Below, piece by piece: positions 9,489 through 21,359 of a stretch of DNA of 64,000 nucleotides. The position numbers and the translations under genes are program-made. How positions within the stretch are numbered: position 1 is the stretch's first letter; each line of letters begins with the position of its first letter. The notes below the pieces were generated by a model. The model did no database searches, was not told where the DNA came from, and worked only from the letters and a program-made list of their open reading frames with translations. The stretch is from the NCBI GenBank assembly GCA_016647705.1, contig CM028328.1:52995647-53059646 (forward strand), written 5' to 3'. This DNA is from Eucommia ulmoides. Lineage: Eukaryota; Streptophyta; Magnoliopsida; Garryales; Eucommiaceae.

Positions 9489-12397
9489 TATAAGACCCCA
9501 ATCGTAGCAGGTACGTCATTTCAGTGGTATAGTAAAGTAATGGTGAAAATTCGGGGTGAAACTAGGACCATTAAAAATTCAAATAAAAAATCTAGGGGTC
9601 AGATTGAAAATATAGAAATAGTAAATCCCAATTTAGGGAAGTAAATTGACATGTAACATTTAAATTAAACTTTCAGGGGTGAAATTGAAAATCTTAGGAA
9701 CTTATAAAAGTTGGAAAGGATCAAAATCAGGGTTTAAAGGAAATTGGGGGGAGGAAAGAGCAATTAAGGAAAAGTGTTTTTTTTTTTATTTATACACACC
9801 CACACGCCGACGGTCGGACAAAACGCATGGCCGACAAGGAATCCGAAGCCACTAATTAGTAATTACATGCACCGGTGGTTGTGATAAAAAACCGAATCCC
9901 ATGATCAAGAAAGAAAAAATGGGAAAGGAAGGAGAAACATGGAAGAGAGAAAGAAGAGAGAGAAGGTGGGTATCGGTTCGGGTAGGTGTTCCGGTCGACG
10001 TCACGGGTGTTCCGTCTTCGTGAAGGTGGGGCGTGATCGGAGCACGGTCGGTTGCCGGCGAGTCCCAAAACAGAAAACAGAAAACGAAGTCAGGGAGAGG
10101 GAGTCGTCGGTGACGTTGTCGTCTGGCGGTAGGTTAGAGAGAGAAAGCTTGCCGGCGACGAAAACGCAAAACAGAAAATTGAAACGCAGCATGGGTAGGT
10201 GTTCGGGTTCTTCGTATGAGTGTGTGTCGGTCGTGTGGCGTGTGCATGGCGGTATGGGGTGTCGCCGGAGTTGGTTAGTTGAGAAAAAGGTTCAGCCGGT
10301 AGAGAGTTCATCCGGTTGGAGAGGTGGGTGTTCGGTCGGTCCGTCCAGTTCGTCGGCGGAGTGGTAAAATGTGTGTGGATGTATGTGATTGCCGGAGGGG
10401 ACTTCGTCGACGGTGAGCCGCCGATCGGTGAGTTAGAGAGAGAGAGGGTGCCGTTCGGTGCTGTTCTGAGGTCCGGTGGTGAGCATGACCGTGCGTGGGT
10501 TCTGTTCTGAGGTCCCGTGGTGTATGTGTGTGTCTGTTCTTCGGTTTTGATGGTGTGTGGGTGCTCCTCCGGCGAGTGAAGGAAGGTACCGTCGTCAGAC
10601 CGTCCGTGCGTGTATAGTGGGTGTCCTGTGTGTTGCGAATCAAATGACCGTGACGGAGTATGTGTGTGTCCGGCGGTACAGATGTCCGGCTGGTGGGACG
10701 GCGAGGTGTCCGACGGCAAGAACTCGTCGTCGGCAGCGTGACGGGGAAAGGCAGAACAGTAGCGCAAACAGAAACGGGAAAAAAAAAAAAAAAGAAAGAA
10801 GGAAGAAGAAGGAAAGAAAAAAAAAAAGAAGAAAAAGAAGGGGAAATTACACGAACCACCCCACTGAAAATTCAAAACCCCTCTCGTGGTCCCCAAACGA
10901 TTCGGAAACAGGTAAAATTTCAAACGACTAATAATTCTCGTTAAATTAAATATTATTTAGCGTTACAAATCCCAAAAATTGTAACAATTTCCTAACGATT
11001 AATTAATTTTAATTACGTGGTACATAGAATAGTAGCAATTCGAAATATAAGGCCAACATTGCATGATTAGGATATTTTAGATAAGGTATTAATTTAGACT
11101 CTGCTACTATTAGGTTCGCAGACACTGGCGTCCAGATAGAGTGCAGACAATGTTAGTAGTGCAAAACGGGAATGTGAGTGTACTGTCTTCTTGCCAAACT
11201 ATTTTTTCTACGAATGTATATGATGAAATATGTGAATATTTAAACTGTATGAACTTATAAATGATATGGATCACGCACGATCTGAATAAGGTGGTAAACT
11301 GAATTTCGATAGTTTTCGAAAAAGAGCTGAAAATGAATTTCCGCTGGATTTGGTAAAATTAGACGGCGTTTTTAAAAAGAGAATAGGAAACATCTATTTT
11401 TCTAAAAATGCCTGGTTTTTTAAAAATAAATGGTGGAAAAGTGGAATTGATAAAATCAGACGTTTTCTTTAAAAGAAGATATAAAGTATAATTTTTGAAT
11501 TTAAAAGCTGGTTTGAGAAAAGTGGTAGACGTGGTGGTTTGACGATTTTGAGTAAGTGATATTTATTGAGTTGCAATTCGATGATATTGTATTTGATTTT
11601 GACGATGTCATGGTTGTTCTCCCCGAAAGGGGTGTGGATTATATTTCTCCCCGGAAGGGGTGTGGATTATATTTCTCCCCGGAAGGGGTGTGGATTTTAT
11701 TTCTCCCCGAAAGGGGTGTGGATTATATTTCTCCCCGTAAGGGGTGTGGATTGTATTTCTCCCCAAAAAGGGGTGTGGATATTTCGTAGGAAGGCATTCC
11801 TATGAATGTTACGGTACCGTTGCAACTCCCGATCGTGAGGTTAAAACGATCACTAGGGCTGGCCAGTGTGTGTGTGTTAGAGGTGTGTGTTTGAGATTGG
11901 TGCTTGAGATGTGGTGTTACGTATATTGATTGATTTGTCATTATTTATTATGATGATTGGTATGATTTTGTACTAAGATGAATCTGGCTAGAACTTATCT
12001 ATAGCGCCTATTTCTATTGCTTAAATACCTGTGTTTGATCCATACTAAATTGTGGAAATATTTGGAACGTATAAAATTTTAAAAATGTTTTACTAAGAAG
12101 GCAGTACACTTGCAGGTACAATGGCTAGGAGTCGGTCCCCTACTGACACTAGGTAGAGCTGCGTAATGAAGTCATAGAGGTGTTTGAGAGAAACTGTCCA
12201 AGACGAACCGTTAAAAGGTTCATAGGTGAATATTGTTTGTTAGGAATATAAATTGGGATGGGTGTGTTTCCCTATTTAAATGTATTGTATTATAAGGTGG
12301 GAACATATTGTCTTTCATTTGGTTGATTGGGTATTGGTGATGTCATGTTGTAGTCACGTCAGCCTCGGGATGACGGGTTCCGGGACGGGTCGTGACA
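9489..12397 (+). mobile_element. Solo LTR of a Ty3/gypsy family, TSD AAAAG
   Basis: It begins TATAAGACCCC (family consensus TGTAAGACC) and ends GGGACGGGTCGTGACA. The perfect 5-bp duplication AAAAG lies at 9484-9488 and 12398-12402. Hallmarks shared with the other LTRs of this family are a GU-rich middle (about 9950-10750), a TGTACTGTCTTCTTG motif (11178) with its inverted partner AAGAAGGCAGTACAC (12096), and the block GTTGCAACTCCCGATCGTGA (11819). No internal domain or second LTR is present, so it is a solo LTR left by recombination. Open frames inside it are low-complexity and not credible genes. Confidence 0.88.
11617..11784 (+). repeat. Six-copy 28-bp minisatellite inside the solo LTR
   Basis: The unit TTCTCCCCGAAAGGGGTGTG plus GATTATAT repeats with a 28-bp period; CTCCCC occurs at 11619, 11647, 11675, 11703, 11731 and 11759. 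Each unit carries a small hairpin (CCCC-GNAA-GGGG). The period is not a multiple of three, so the repeated peptides that can be translated from it are a by-product. Confidence 0.9.
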
Positions 12398-13844
12398 AAA
12401 AGTAATCAAAACAACATTAAAAAAAAAAAAAAAAAAACACTATTTTTTTGCATAAATATTCAATTATAAATATGAAGATGATTAAATTAGTTCAAATCAA
12501 ATACTCAATTTAGTGTTGATGCTGATTTGGTCAGTCCCTAAGGGTCAAACAGACAGATTGAACATGTATTCGAATTTTATATATATATGCTTCAATGATT
12601 ACTCTAAAACCCGAAATGGGTCTAAAACTAGTTCAAAGGTAAAAGAAGGAGAAAAGTAACATCCCCTCTAGTTCTCTTACTCTCTCCTTGTATTTTTTCA
12701 ATAAAAAATAAAACAAATAACAAATAAAATAAAAATATAGTTGTGTACATTTGATGTAAACTTAGATGAAAAAATTTAATTTCACCAGTTTTCAACATAT
12801 TTATCGAATTACGAAATAATAATAATATTTTTTTAAAAATATTTTTTCATTAACTACTTGGATTATAATTTGAAGAGAATGAATTGTCGGGATAACTTGA
12901 TGAAATATTAAAAAAAAAAAATAATCTCCTGTTAAAAAAATACCACACCCCTACTTAAAAAGGGGTTACATTTAATTATATTTTGTACCCTTTAAATTTT
13001 ATATTATACTTCATTAGTCAATTTTTCATTATTTTATATAAATTTGACAATAGAAATGAGAAGTTTCTAATATATTATAAGTGGAAAAGAGTAAGGTATA
13101 AGAAATAAGATCAAACTAACAAAAGACCCATTAAAATAACAATTCTTGGTGAACAGTTCATAAACATAAAATTTTTACCCATGCAATTCACGTGCTGCAA
13201 TAATTTTTTCAAAAATTAAATTTTTCTGTATTACATGAAAATCACTGCAACCCAAGGTTTGTAATCTGAAGGTTATCTTGTTGCCGCCTTAGTGGGAGGA
13301 TTAATGTTCAAAACCCACGTCTCCAACCATTTGTACTCCCCCCCCCAAAAGCATGAAAATCATTGTATTATTTTAATAAAAAAAATTATAGTGAATTTAA
13401 ATTGTTCGATGACTTTAAACTCTTTAAACTTTTGACAGAATTACTAAATTTTTCAAAGAATTACTGTATCAAGTGAACTGAATCAATAGTGAACTGCAAA
13501 ATTTGGGTAAAAAAAAAATATTTAAGACACCAATAAGAAGCAATTGAATTGTGTTTATGTAGACTAATGAACTGCACAATCACCATTAATGAAAATGTAA
13601 AAGTTTATGATACAAGATAGGATGAAATAAGAGCTTTTAACAATAACTTTTCTTTGTAGATTACAAGTGTCGAAAAGCGTAAAGTAGTGACATAAATAAC
13701 CACAATCAAGAGCTCCAATCTCCACTTTATTTCACCTTTTCCCTATGGCCAAACACAAAAGAGAGTATATATATACAGATACATATAGAGAGAATATTCA
13801 TACAAAGATTCATATAATGGAGAGTTTTTGAAACTAATATTTGT
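12398..13844. other. AT-rich intergenic DNA with one SINE-like sequence
   Basis: No gene is supported. A SINE-like, tRNA-related stretch at 13253-13348 matches the copy in the PLAT intron (3665-3760). The rest is AT-rich with A-runs (12415-12438), a TATATATA patch near 13768 and a C-run at 13338. It lies downstream of ATG3. Confidence 0.55.
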
Positions 13845-14400
13845 TTAGGTAGTGTTTGGTTTCTTGGAATTGGAGCATAGGACTGGAATTATAAATGGAT
13901 GAATCTAAAAATCTAAGGTGGCCTTTGGTTAGTGTTTCGGTTTCTAATAAGTTGGGATGGAAATTATCTTTCTGTTTTAGAGTATTTCAGAAATAGAAAC
14001 ATGTTAAGTAATGATCATTGTCCTGAAATTGGTTTTTTCAATTTATGAGAACAAAAACAAGAAACATGTTTGATTGCAACATTTGTTTTTTTTTTTTTCT
14101 TCAAATGAATTGTGGTTGTCGGGATCATGATTGCCATTAGGATGGGAGTGAGAATAGTTTTGTGGAATTGAATAAAAAATATGTTTTGTTTCTTAGATTC
14201 TAAAGGAATTCAAGAAATACTCCCAAATTACTCCCAAAATTTGGGAAACTGAAATGTGTTTACGAAACACATTTATGTACATTAATCCCAAATTTTAGGA
14301 GCGAGAACAAAAACAGTAACCAAATGGGGCCAAAAAAAACTGCATACGTTCATATCCAATTCCAAGGCTTGAATTCACATGCTGCCAAACACTATCTTAA
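13845..14400. repeat. MITE (outer) with inverted ends TTAGGTAGTGTTTGG
   Basis: The left end TTAGGTAGTGTTTGGTTTCT with TTGGAATTGGA pairs with the right end TCCAATTCCAAGG ... CCAAACACTATCTTAA. It is split by a second foldback element at 13917-14331. Its right end touches the next element at 14400. The target duplication is not clear. Confidence 0.7.
13917..14331. repeat. MITE (inner), family A, nested in the outer MITE
   Basis: The terminal inverted repeats are GGTGGCCTTTGGTTAGTGTT at the left and AACAGTAACCAAATGGGGCC at the right. Internal blocks (CCTGAAATTG, CCCAAAATTTGGG) recur in the elements at 14400-15120, 15459-15914 and 17830-18270, so all four belong to one MITE family. It has no coding capacity. 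Confidence 0.8.
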
Positions 14401-14621
14401 GTGGCATTTGGTTAACGTTTCTGTTTTTCTATTTTTACTCCCAAAAAATGAGATGAGAATTATGTTTCTGCAATCAATAATTTTGAGAGAAAAATACATT
14501 TAGTAACTCAAACGACAATTGTTATTAAATTGTTTCATAAGATTAATTACAACTAAAGAAAATAATTATAGCAAAATACTTTATTATTGTGCTTCACTTG
14601 GCCTAAATCTATGAATAAAAG

Positions 14622-14656
<35 letters not shown>

Positions 14657-15120
14657 CTACTACTAATTTCTCATTACGAAATTAAAAAATACCGATACTA
14701 TCCCTTGAAGTGAAAATAAGTTGGAAAGGAATAAAACAATTGTTTAATTTTTTTTCTCAAAATCTAAAAATTTTGGGATTAATCTCAAAATTTTGGAAAT
14801 ACATAGAAATATTTTACCAAACATGTTTTTCTTCTAAAATTTAAAAATTCCGAGAATTTGGGAGTGGAAACACTAAACAAACGGGCTGTAAACTTTTCTG
14901 TCTCCTTTTTCAAAAATCTAGGAACAGAAACAAAATACAGAAAAAAAAGAAGTATTTATTTCTCTATTTTGAACCTAGAATAACCAAACACAATTCTGGA
15001 ATTAACATAAACATTTTTTTTTTTTTTTTTAATTTCTGCTTTTCAGATTTTGATCCCACAAAACTAAAACATGAAAGGCGAATTCAAAACCAGAAACAGA
15101 AACACTAACCAAATGCCACC
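14400..15120. repeat. MITE of family A abutting the 3' end of ATG3
   Basis: The ends are AGTGGCATTTGGTTAACGTT and AACACTAACCAAATGCCACC (inverted). It includes a (TA)n tract at 14623-14652. It ends 31 bp beyond the ATG3 stop codon (15151-15153, minus strand), so it probably supplies most of the ATG3 3' UTR or polyadenylation region. Confidence 0.78.
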
Positions 15121-15150
15121 TAATAGTTTATATCGGATTTACCTTCATTG

Positions 15151-18100
15151 TCAAGCGCTTGAGCTACCGAGGTCAAAGTCCATGGTGTAGTCATATTCAA
15201 TGGTTGGAATAACAGAAGCCACAAATTTCAGGAATAAGAACAGATACCTGTAAAAATCAGTGCTCTTAGAGTTCATTGCTCAATGCGTTTGTGTATGAGT
15301 GTGTGTGTGTGTATATATATATATATTTTCCTTTCATAGGATTAACGGCTAATGAAATTCAGTATGCAAGACGTGTAAATCTTAAAACATGTTCGGTTAG
15401 AGATAACGGAATTCTATTATGATGGAATCGAATCAAAATCAGAATGGACGGCCATTCAATGGCTTTTGGTTAGTGTTTTTGTTTTCTGTTTCTGCTTCCA
15501 ATAAAATGAGATGCGATGGGATGGGATTAGAATTATGTTCTCGTCATGAAGTATTTCGGAAATAGAAACATGTTTGGTACGACCATTGTCCTGAAATTGT
15601 TTGTTTTAATTTATGAGAACATAAACAAAAAATACGTTTGGTTGCAATTTGTTCTTTTTTTTATTTAAATTTATGATGGTCGGCAGGGAGGTGGTGGCTG
15701 GTGGGATGGTAGTAGGAATAGCTTTGTGGGAGTAAATATGAATCAATTTTTTTTTTGTTTCTCAGATTCTAAAGAATCTAGGAAATAGTTCCAAATTACT
15801 CCCAAAATTTTGAGAACAAAAACATGTTTACCAAACGCGTTTCTGTACATTAATCTCAAAATTTTGGGAGCGGAAACAGAAATCAAGGAACAAAAATAGT
15901 AACCAACTAGGGCCTCAAAATTCGATTCCATTCCATCAAAATACGATTGGCATTTCCTCCAGCCAAACAAGCCCTTAAGGCCTTAAAATCCACCAAAATT
16001 ACCTGTGTGCCTATTGGTAATTCTTTTTTTCTAGATTTGGATTGGTAATTCTTTAAGTTGCTTTTTCACCCCCTTCAACTTAATTATCACTTTATCCCCT
16101 CAACTTCAAAAAACTATATTTTACGTACTTCTACTTTGAACAATTTTTCTTAACGGAATATGCTTTAAATGGATGGAATTAAATTCCATCTACTATGTAT
16201 GAAATTCCTTCGGGTAAACATATAGCTATGACGTAGAATAACAATACATATTTGTCCAGCCTTTTTTGTTTTTCTACTTTTAATTAATATTTTAATTTTT
16301 TATTTTTTGACAAATTAAGGCACCATTTGCTAATGCTTTCTTAAGTATTTTAAGAAAAAATTTAAGCTCACCAAAAAATACTACTACTTCAAATAATATA
16401 AAATAATATTTAATAAGGGAGAATGAAATGCTTTTATCCCCATATAATTAGGGATGGTAACGGTTCTATTTTGAGACGGTTTCACTAGAAACCAAAACCT
16501 TTAGGCATATATCAAACCCAACCCAAACCCAAACCCAAACCCAAAAACCATCAGTTTTTTAGAAAATGATTTTAAAATCAAACCATTTAATTTTATGCAG
16601 AATCAAAACAGCGAAACCATTAAGGTTTTTAATTTTATATAAAACCAAAATCAAAACCAAAACCGTGAACCATTGTTTTTTATATATAAACAAATTAACC
16701 CTACATATATATATATATACACTAGGGGTCAGAATGTCAATAAAAAAAGTGAGGGTGATATATATAATAAAAATATATCTAAATTATCGGTTGCGCGGTT
16801 TAGTTTCACAGTTATTATCCCAAAACAAAAACCGCTTCGGTTTTCAATTCCAAAACCAAAACCATTTAATCAGTTTCAAAACTCAACTGTTCGGTTTGGT
16901 TTGCTTCAGTTACTCGTCAGTTTGAGTTGAATTGCTATCAATCTCTCTTCATCTTTAGAAAATTATTAGATGGTAAAGCGAATTTGGACACAAGGGTCAA
17001 TCTCTCAAAATATAAATATCAAACGAAAAAAAAATAATTTAAAAAATATTTCAAATAATGTTTTTATACTTTATAAAATTTTAGAAGTACTTTTTTAAGT
17101 GCAAAAGAAACTGAATTTTTAAAATTTTTGTTTTTTTACTTAAAAGCAAAAAAGGACTTCAAAAAAGTTGCCAAGCAGAGCTCAAGTAAAAAAAATTTAT
17201 TCCTTGTGCATAATATGAGCAAGAGAATTTACTTGTCAACTTCCGGTTCGACTCCCCGTGACATGAGAACATCAATTATTTTCTTCATTACAGCTCCATG
17301 TCGACAGGGATGTACAGAAGCATGTTTTCCAGGCAAGTGTGGATGGTCTTCAATAGTTACCTGTGTTTTAAAAGAAAAAGAACACCTTAAAGAACAATTT
17401 GTTTTTCCATGGAAACTCAATGTAATAAACAAGAGGAAAGAAGCCAACAATCAATGGAATTACAAACGACCGCACAATCAATGGAATTACAAACGACCGC
17501 GCATAAAAATATTGAGGATTCCAAGGTGAATTCCAAGGTTTGAATTCCATGCAACCAAACGCAACCTTAATGTTAAGGTTTAACAAAATTGGTCTATTTT
17601 TCTTGATAAAAGAAAAACTATTGCATCGTTTGACATTTTTTCGAAAGTATTTGTTTGCTTTGCTTAAAAGTAAAAAGTACATATTTTTATAAGTACAGTT
17701 TGTTTTGCACTTAAACAAGTAGTTTTTAAAAACCAAGAAAGTTATAACATTATTTTAGATACTTCTTTTAAAAGGTAAAAAATATTTACTAATTGTTTTT
17801 TCGATTTTATATATTTCAAGAGAAATCTAGGCCCATTTGATTACTGTTTCTGTCCCCTGATTCATGTTCATGCTCCCAAAATTTTGAGCCTAATGTACAG
17901 AAACGCGTTTGGTAAACATGTTTCTGTTCCCAAAATTTTGGGACTAATTTTGGACAATTTCCAGAATTCCTTAAGAATCTGAGAAACAAAAAAATGTTGA
18001 CTCTTATTCACTTCCACAAAACCATTCCCAACACCACCCCGCTGGCCACCATATGTTTAAAGAAAAAAAAAATATTACAACTAAACGTGTTTCTTGTTTC

Positions 18101-21100
18101 TGTTCTCATAAATTACAAGAAACAATTTCAGGACAATAGTCGTTACCAAAAATGTTTATATTTCCGAAATACTCTAGAACGGAAACAAAATTGTTATCCC
18201 ATCCCATCCCATCCCATCCCAGTTTATTAGAAATAGAAACAGAAAAACAAAAACACTAACCAAATGCCACCCTATTGACTAGGAACTCTCCGCCTAAATT
18301 TTCTCAAACAATTATAAAATTCTTTTGAATTCAAAGAACTTTTCTGTAGGTAATACTAAAATATTATCTCCATGTTACCAAACACACTTTTTTATTTTTG
18401 CTTTTGCTTTTAAACAAAAGTATTTATTGTTCATAAAAACAATTTAAAAGAAAAGTGTAATCAAACAGTGCCTTATTATTTTTATTTTTGTAAAAAGATA
18501 GTCCAGTAATTAATTTTATTATCATGCTCTCACCGTTTTGCGCGCGTGGTCTTGACTAACATCTGTAAGTACAAGTTCTGGTTGCAGAAGCATCCTTGAC
18601 TGCCATATAAAATCAGCTAAAGCGTTCAGCCATAAGAAATCAAAGATAATTCATTAAAATATATATATATATATATATATAAATCGAAATTACAAACATT
18701 TACGACATCATGAAGCACATAATATAATCATAGATATAGATATTTGGCATTCCAACCTCATCATAGCCAGTGAGCCACACGCGAGGAGTTTGGTAATATT
18801 TATCGTACCTAGAAATATATAAAAAGAGAGAAACAACGTAAAAAATGGTGTAAAAAGCAAAATGTTTCCAATGGGTGTGCATAAAAAGAAAAACGTTTTG
18901 AACTTTGAAGGAAACTGAATTAGAATTATCTTACGTGATGCTGACATCATATGTACGGGTTCGTAGAATATTGTCGTCGTCAGGCTCATGGGCCACAAGA
19001 TACGTGGATTGAAGAGTTGCCTGCAATATTTGGATAACTTTTATGAAATCACCGAAGCTTTTTTAATCACAATAGTTGACTAGCAAAATCAAGATATCAT
19101 TGAAATTCAAGGCCATGTTTGGTCAACAATTGGGTTACGAATTCATTGTTTTGAAAACTGAAAATTTTCAACTACATTTACTTTTACAGCATGATTCAAA
19201 AACTATTTTACAAAACAATTTTCACAATTCTCAATCAATCACATCACCTCTCTTTTAATATTATACTTTCATTTTTTTTAAAATTTATTTTATTTTTTCT
19301 CTCTACTCACAGTTCTCTCTCTCACACACATACACACATATATATATATGTGTGTGTATATATAATATATATATATATATTAAATTATTAATCAATCACA
19401 TAAATAATCTCTCTCCTCACTTTTCAAAAATTTTAATCAATCATATCACTTCTACTTTAATTTTTTAAGACACTATTAATAAAGATTCTGTTCTCAAAAA
19501 ATTCTAAAAACAAACCAAAACATTTTTCACAATTTCCAAAGAATGCTTTTGAAAATTGTTTTCAAACTTTTCAGAAAATTGTAGGCCCTCAACATCCAGT
19601 ATTATTTAAGCAACATGAAGTTTCGATACTGCAATAGCAAGAAGGCATATTATAAAGTTTCTTTTTTTTTCTTTTGCTAGGTGCGTTATATTTTATAAAC
19701 TTACGGGATCAGTTTCAATAAGGTTGTCAGGTTCTTCGAACTCTGCCATGTCAGGAATGTCTTCCTCCTCCTCACCACCAAAATATGAAGTGATTGACTG
19801 AATAGTATTATTCTTCTTGCTGATCTCTAATGTCTCCATGGAAGGCAAATTTTCCTCGTGAAATTTGCTTTCTGAAAAAAAATGGTGTCAAAACCAGGTA
19901 ACCTAAAATTTCAAAATTCTATCGTCAATAAACATCAAACCTTTGGGTTTCCCATGAGTTGCTAGCCAGCCATCGTTATCTTCATTATCAAGTAGAACTT
20001 CTCCCCCAGCAGCTTCATATTCTTCTTCTAATGATGCTGCTCTCCGGAGACAAGGAACTAAAAGAAATAATACAAACCGCCCAATTAAATAGATTCCTCA
20101 ATCCTCAGGGTCCGTAGAGGAGGAAAAAGAAAAGGAACATAAACCACCTTTCTATGTCAAAAATACCAAAAATAATCAGCCATCCCTTCCCAGAGATTTA
20201 CATTTATTTGCTAACGCTTCCAACTTGTAAACTTAAATTTTTGGCTTCACACTATTTTGAGGTTAGTAACACATGTGCAGGGTGGGAGTAGGATACTAAC
20301 ATGAGGAAGCGAAATTCGACAAGCTTCAAGATAAGAAGTAAGAGTCACAATTCTGAAATCTGCATGGTAGTATGACCTACTCGAATTTATTTTTTTTCCT
20401 TTTTTTTTTCTCTGCTTACTCCAGCAAAACCCATGGATAGAATAAAAACAACAAATATTGCTTTAAATAACTCCTGCATTCAGCCATAAGAAACATCTAT
20501 TGGTGATATTATTTACATTACAATGGTTATCCAAACAAAGTTAACCGGAGACCATCATCCAAGGTAATGTGAATTACCATTTCTGGTGATCAAAAATTGC
20601 TTTTCAGCAGGTAAATATGATTTCCTCTTGCTGGGCTCACCTGATTCCCTATCAAAAAATCGGTAAGAAATGTTGAGTTACCAAGTATGAACCCAAAAAC
20701 AGTAAGGTGACCTGCTTAAAACAATGTATTCTTTTTATCCAACACATTATTATTCAATCCAGCAAAAGAATAACGGCATTACACTAAAACTCAGATCAAA
20801 CATCCACCATTAGACCCATATATAATTTCTCCCTGCAGAATTTCAATTTTCAAGCCAAAGATCATGAACTAAATGAAGTATTATCAAAACTCTAGGATTA
20901 ATTGTTGCCCTCAAGAAGTATAAAGTTTCCAAATATTGTTGATCCACTCTTTCTGTACACAATTTGAATGCCCAAAAGGCTATTCTCACGATCAACAGAC
21001 CAGTCTAACTGCTAAACTAAAGTAATGACTGATCACTAAATTCAAGCCTCTTAGTTCTAACAAACACATATTTTCATAGTAAATTGAAATTGAATCTTCA

Positions 21101-21359
21101 ACCCTTTCCAATTTGCTGAACAACAGCTCATTCATACCGACAAAAAAGATCACGAAAGCGAATATTAACGGATTGATGAGAGGAAATTCAATTGGTACCA
21201 TGACCAGGTAGGGCACTTAGAGACCAGATTGTCGCCGGCGATGATGAATTCGTTGGTGCTGAGTAGTCCCTTCTCCTTGAAAGCCGAGACGGTACGAGGA
21301 TTCGTGATCCTCTCCACAGTCCCCTTGAATGCATCGTGGAACATCTGCTTCAGTACCAT
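15151..21359 (-). CDS. ATG3: ATG3, autophagy E2-like conjugating enzyme, nine exons
   Basis: Exons on the minus strand are 21199-21359, 20578-20648, 19941-20057, 19705-19871, 18935-19020, 18757-18808, 18534-18599, 17233-17360 and 15151-15247: 945 nt, 314 residues. Every junction is GT-AG and keeps frame. ATG3 accepts ATG8 from the E1 enzyme ATG7 and transfers it to phosphatidylethanolamine during autophagosome growth, in the cytosol and on phagophore membranes. The N-terminus ([18 protein letters not shown]) matches the membrane-sensing amphipathic helix. An acidic flexible loop spans about residues 85-170. The E2 core carries [18 protein letters not shown] and the catalytic HPCRHG with Cys259. 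The C-terminus ends [13 protein letters not shown]. Length equals that of other plant ATG3 proteins. The intron 6 donor (GAG|GTTGGA) is weak. Intron 7 (17361-18533) and intron 8 (15248-17232) contain MITEs. The leader upstream of 21359 has AGGGTTTCTC-type 5' UTR sequence. No truncation is seen. Confidence 0.98.
15385..15976. repeat. Outer foldback element in ATG3 intron 8
   Basis: The left arm (ACATGTTCGGTTAGAGATAA ... ATGATGGAATCGAATC) is an imperfect inverted copy of the right arm (ATTCGATTCCATTCCATCAA ... CCAGCCAAACAAGCCC). It is interrupted by the family-A MITE at 15459-15914. Confidence 0.65.
15459..15914. repeat. Family-A MITE nested in ATG3 intron 8
   Basis: The left end GGCTTTTGGTTAGTGTTTTT pairs with the right end AATAGTAACCAACTAGGGCC. 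Internal blocks shared with the other family-A copies include GGTACGACCATTGTCCTGAA and CAAAATTTTGGGAGCGG. It lies inside another foldback element, as the copy at 13917 does. Confidence 0.75.
16449..16943. repeat. Possible hAT-type MITE in ATG3 intron 8
   Basis: The left end TTAGGGATGGTAACGGTTC roughly pairs with the right end GAATTGCTATCAATCTCT. Between them are many AACCAAAACC and AAACCC runs (16505-16680, 16820-16900). No transposase is present. An 8-bp target duplication was not found, so the boundaries are approximate. Confidence 0.45.
17830..18270. repeat. Family-A MITE in ATG3 intron 7
   Basis: The left end GGCCCATTTGATTACTGTTT pairs with the right end AAACACTAACCAAATGCCAC. Internal sequence such as CCCAAAATTTTGGGAC and ATTTCAGGACAATAGTCGTT matches the other copies, some in reverse order. 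CTA flanks both ends (17827-17829 and 18272-18274) and may be a 3-bp target duplication. Confidence 0.75.

Noticed and set aside
10090-10931. Long open frames (up to 277 codons) on both strands in the 9.5-12.4 kb region
   Set aside because: They lie in a low-complexity GU/CA-rich part of a solo LTR, overlap each other on opposite strands, have serine/phenylalanine or lysine runs and match no domain.
11556-11805. Repeated peptide SPRKGCGLYF as a possible repeat protein
   Set aside because: It is a translation of a 28-bp minisatellite; the period is not a multiple of three, so no single frame is kept through the array.
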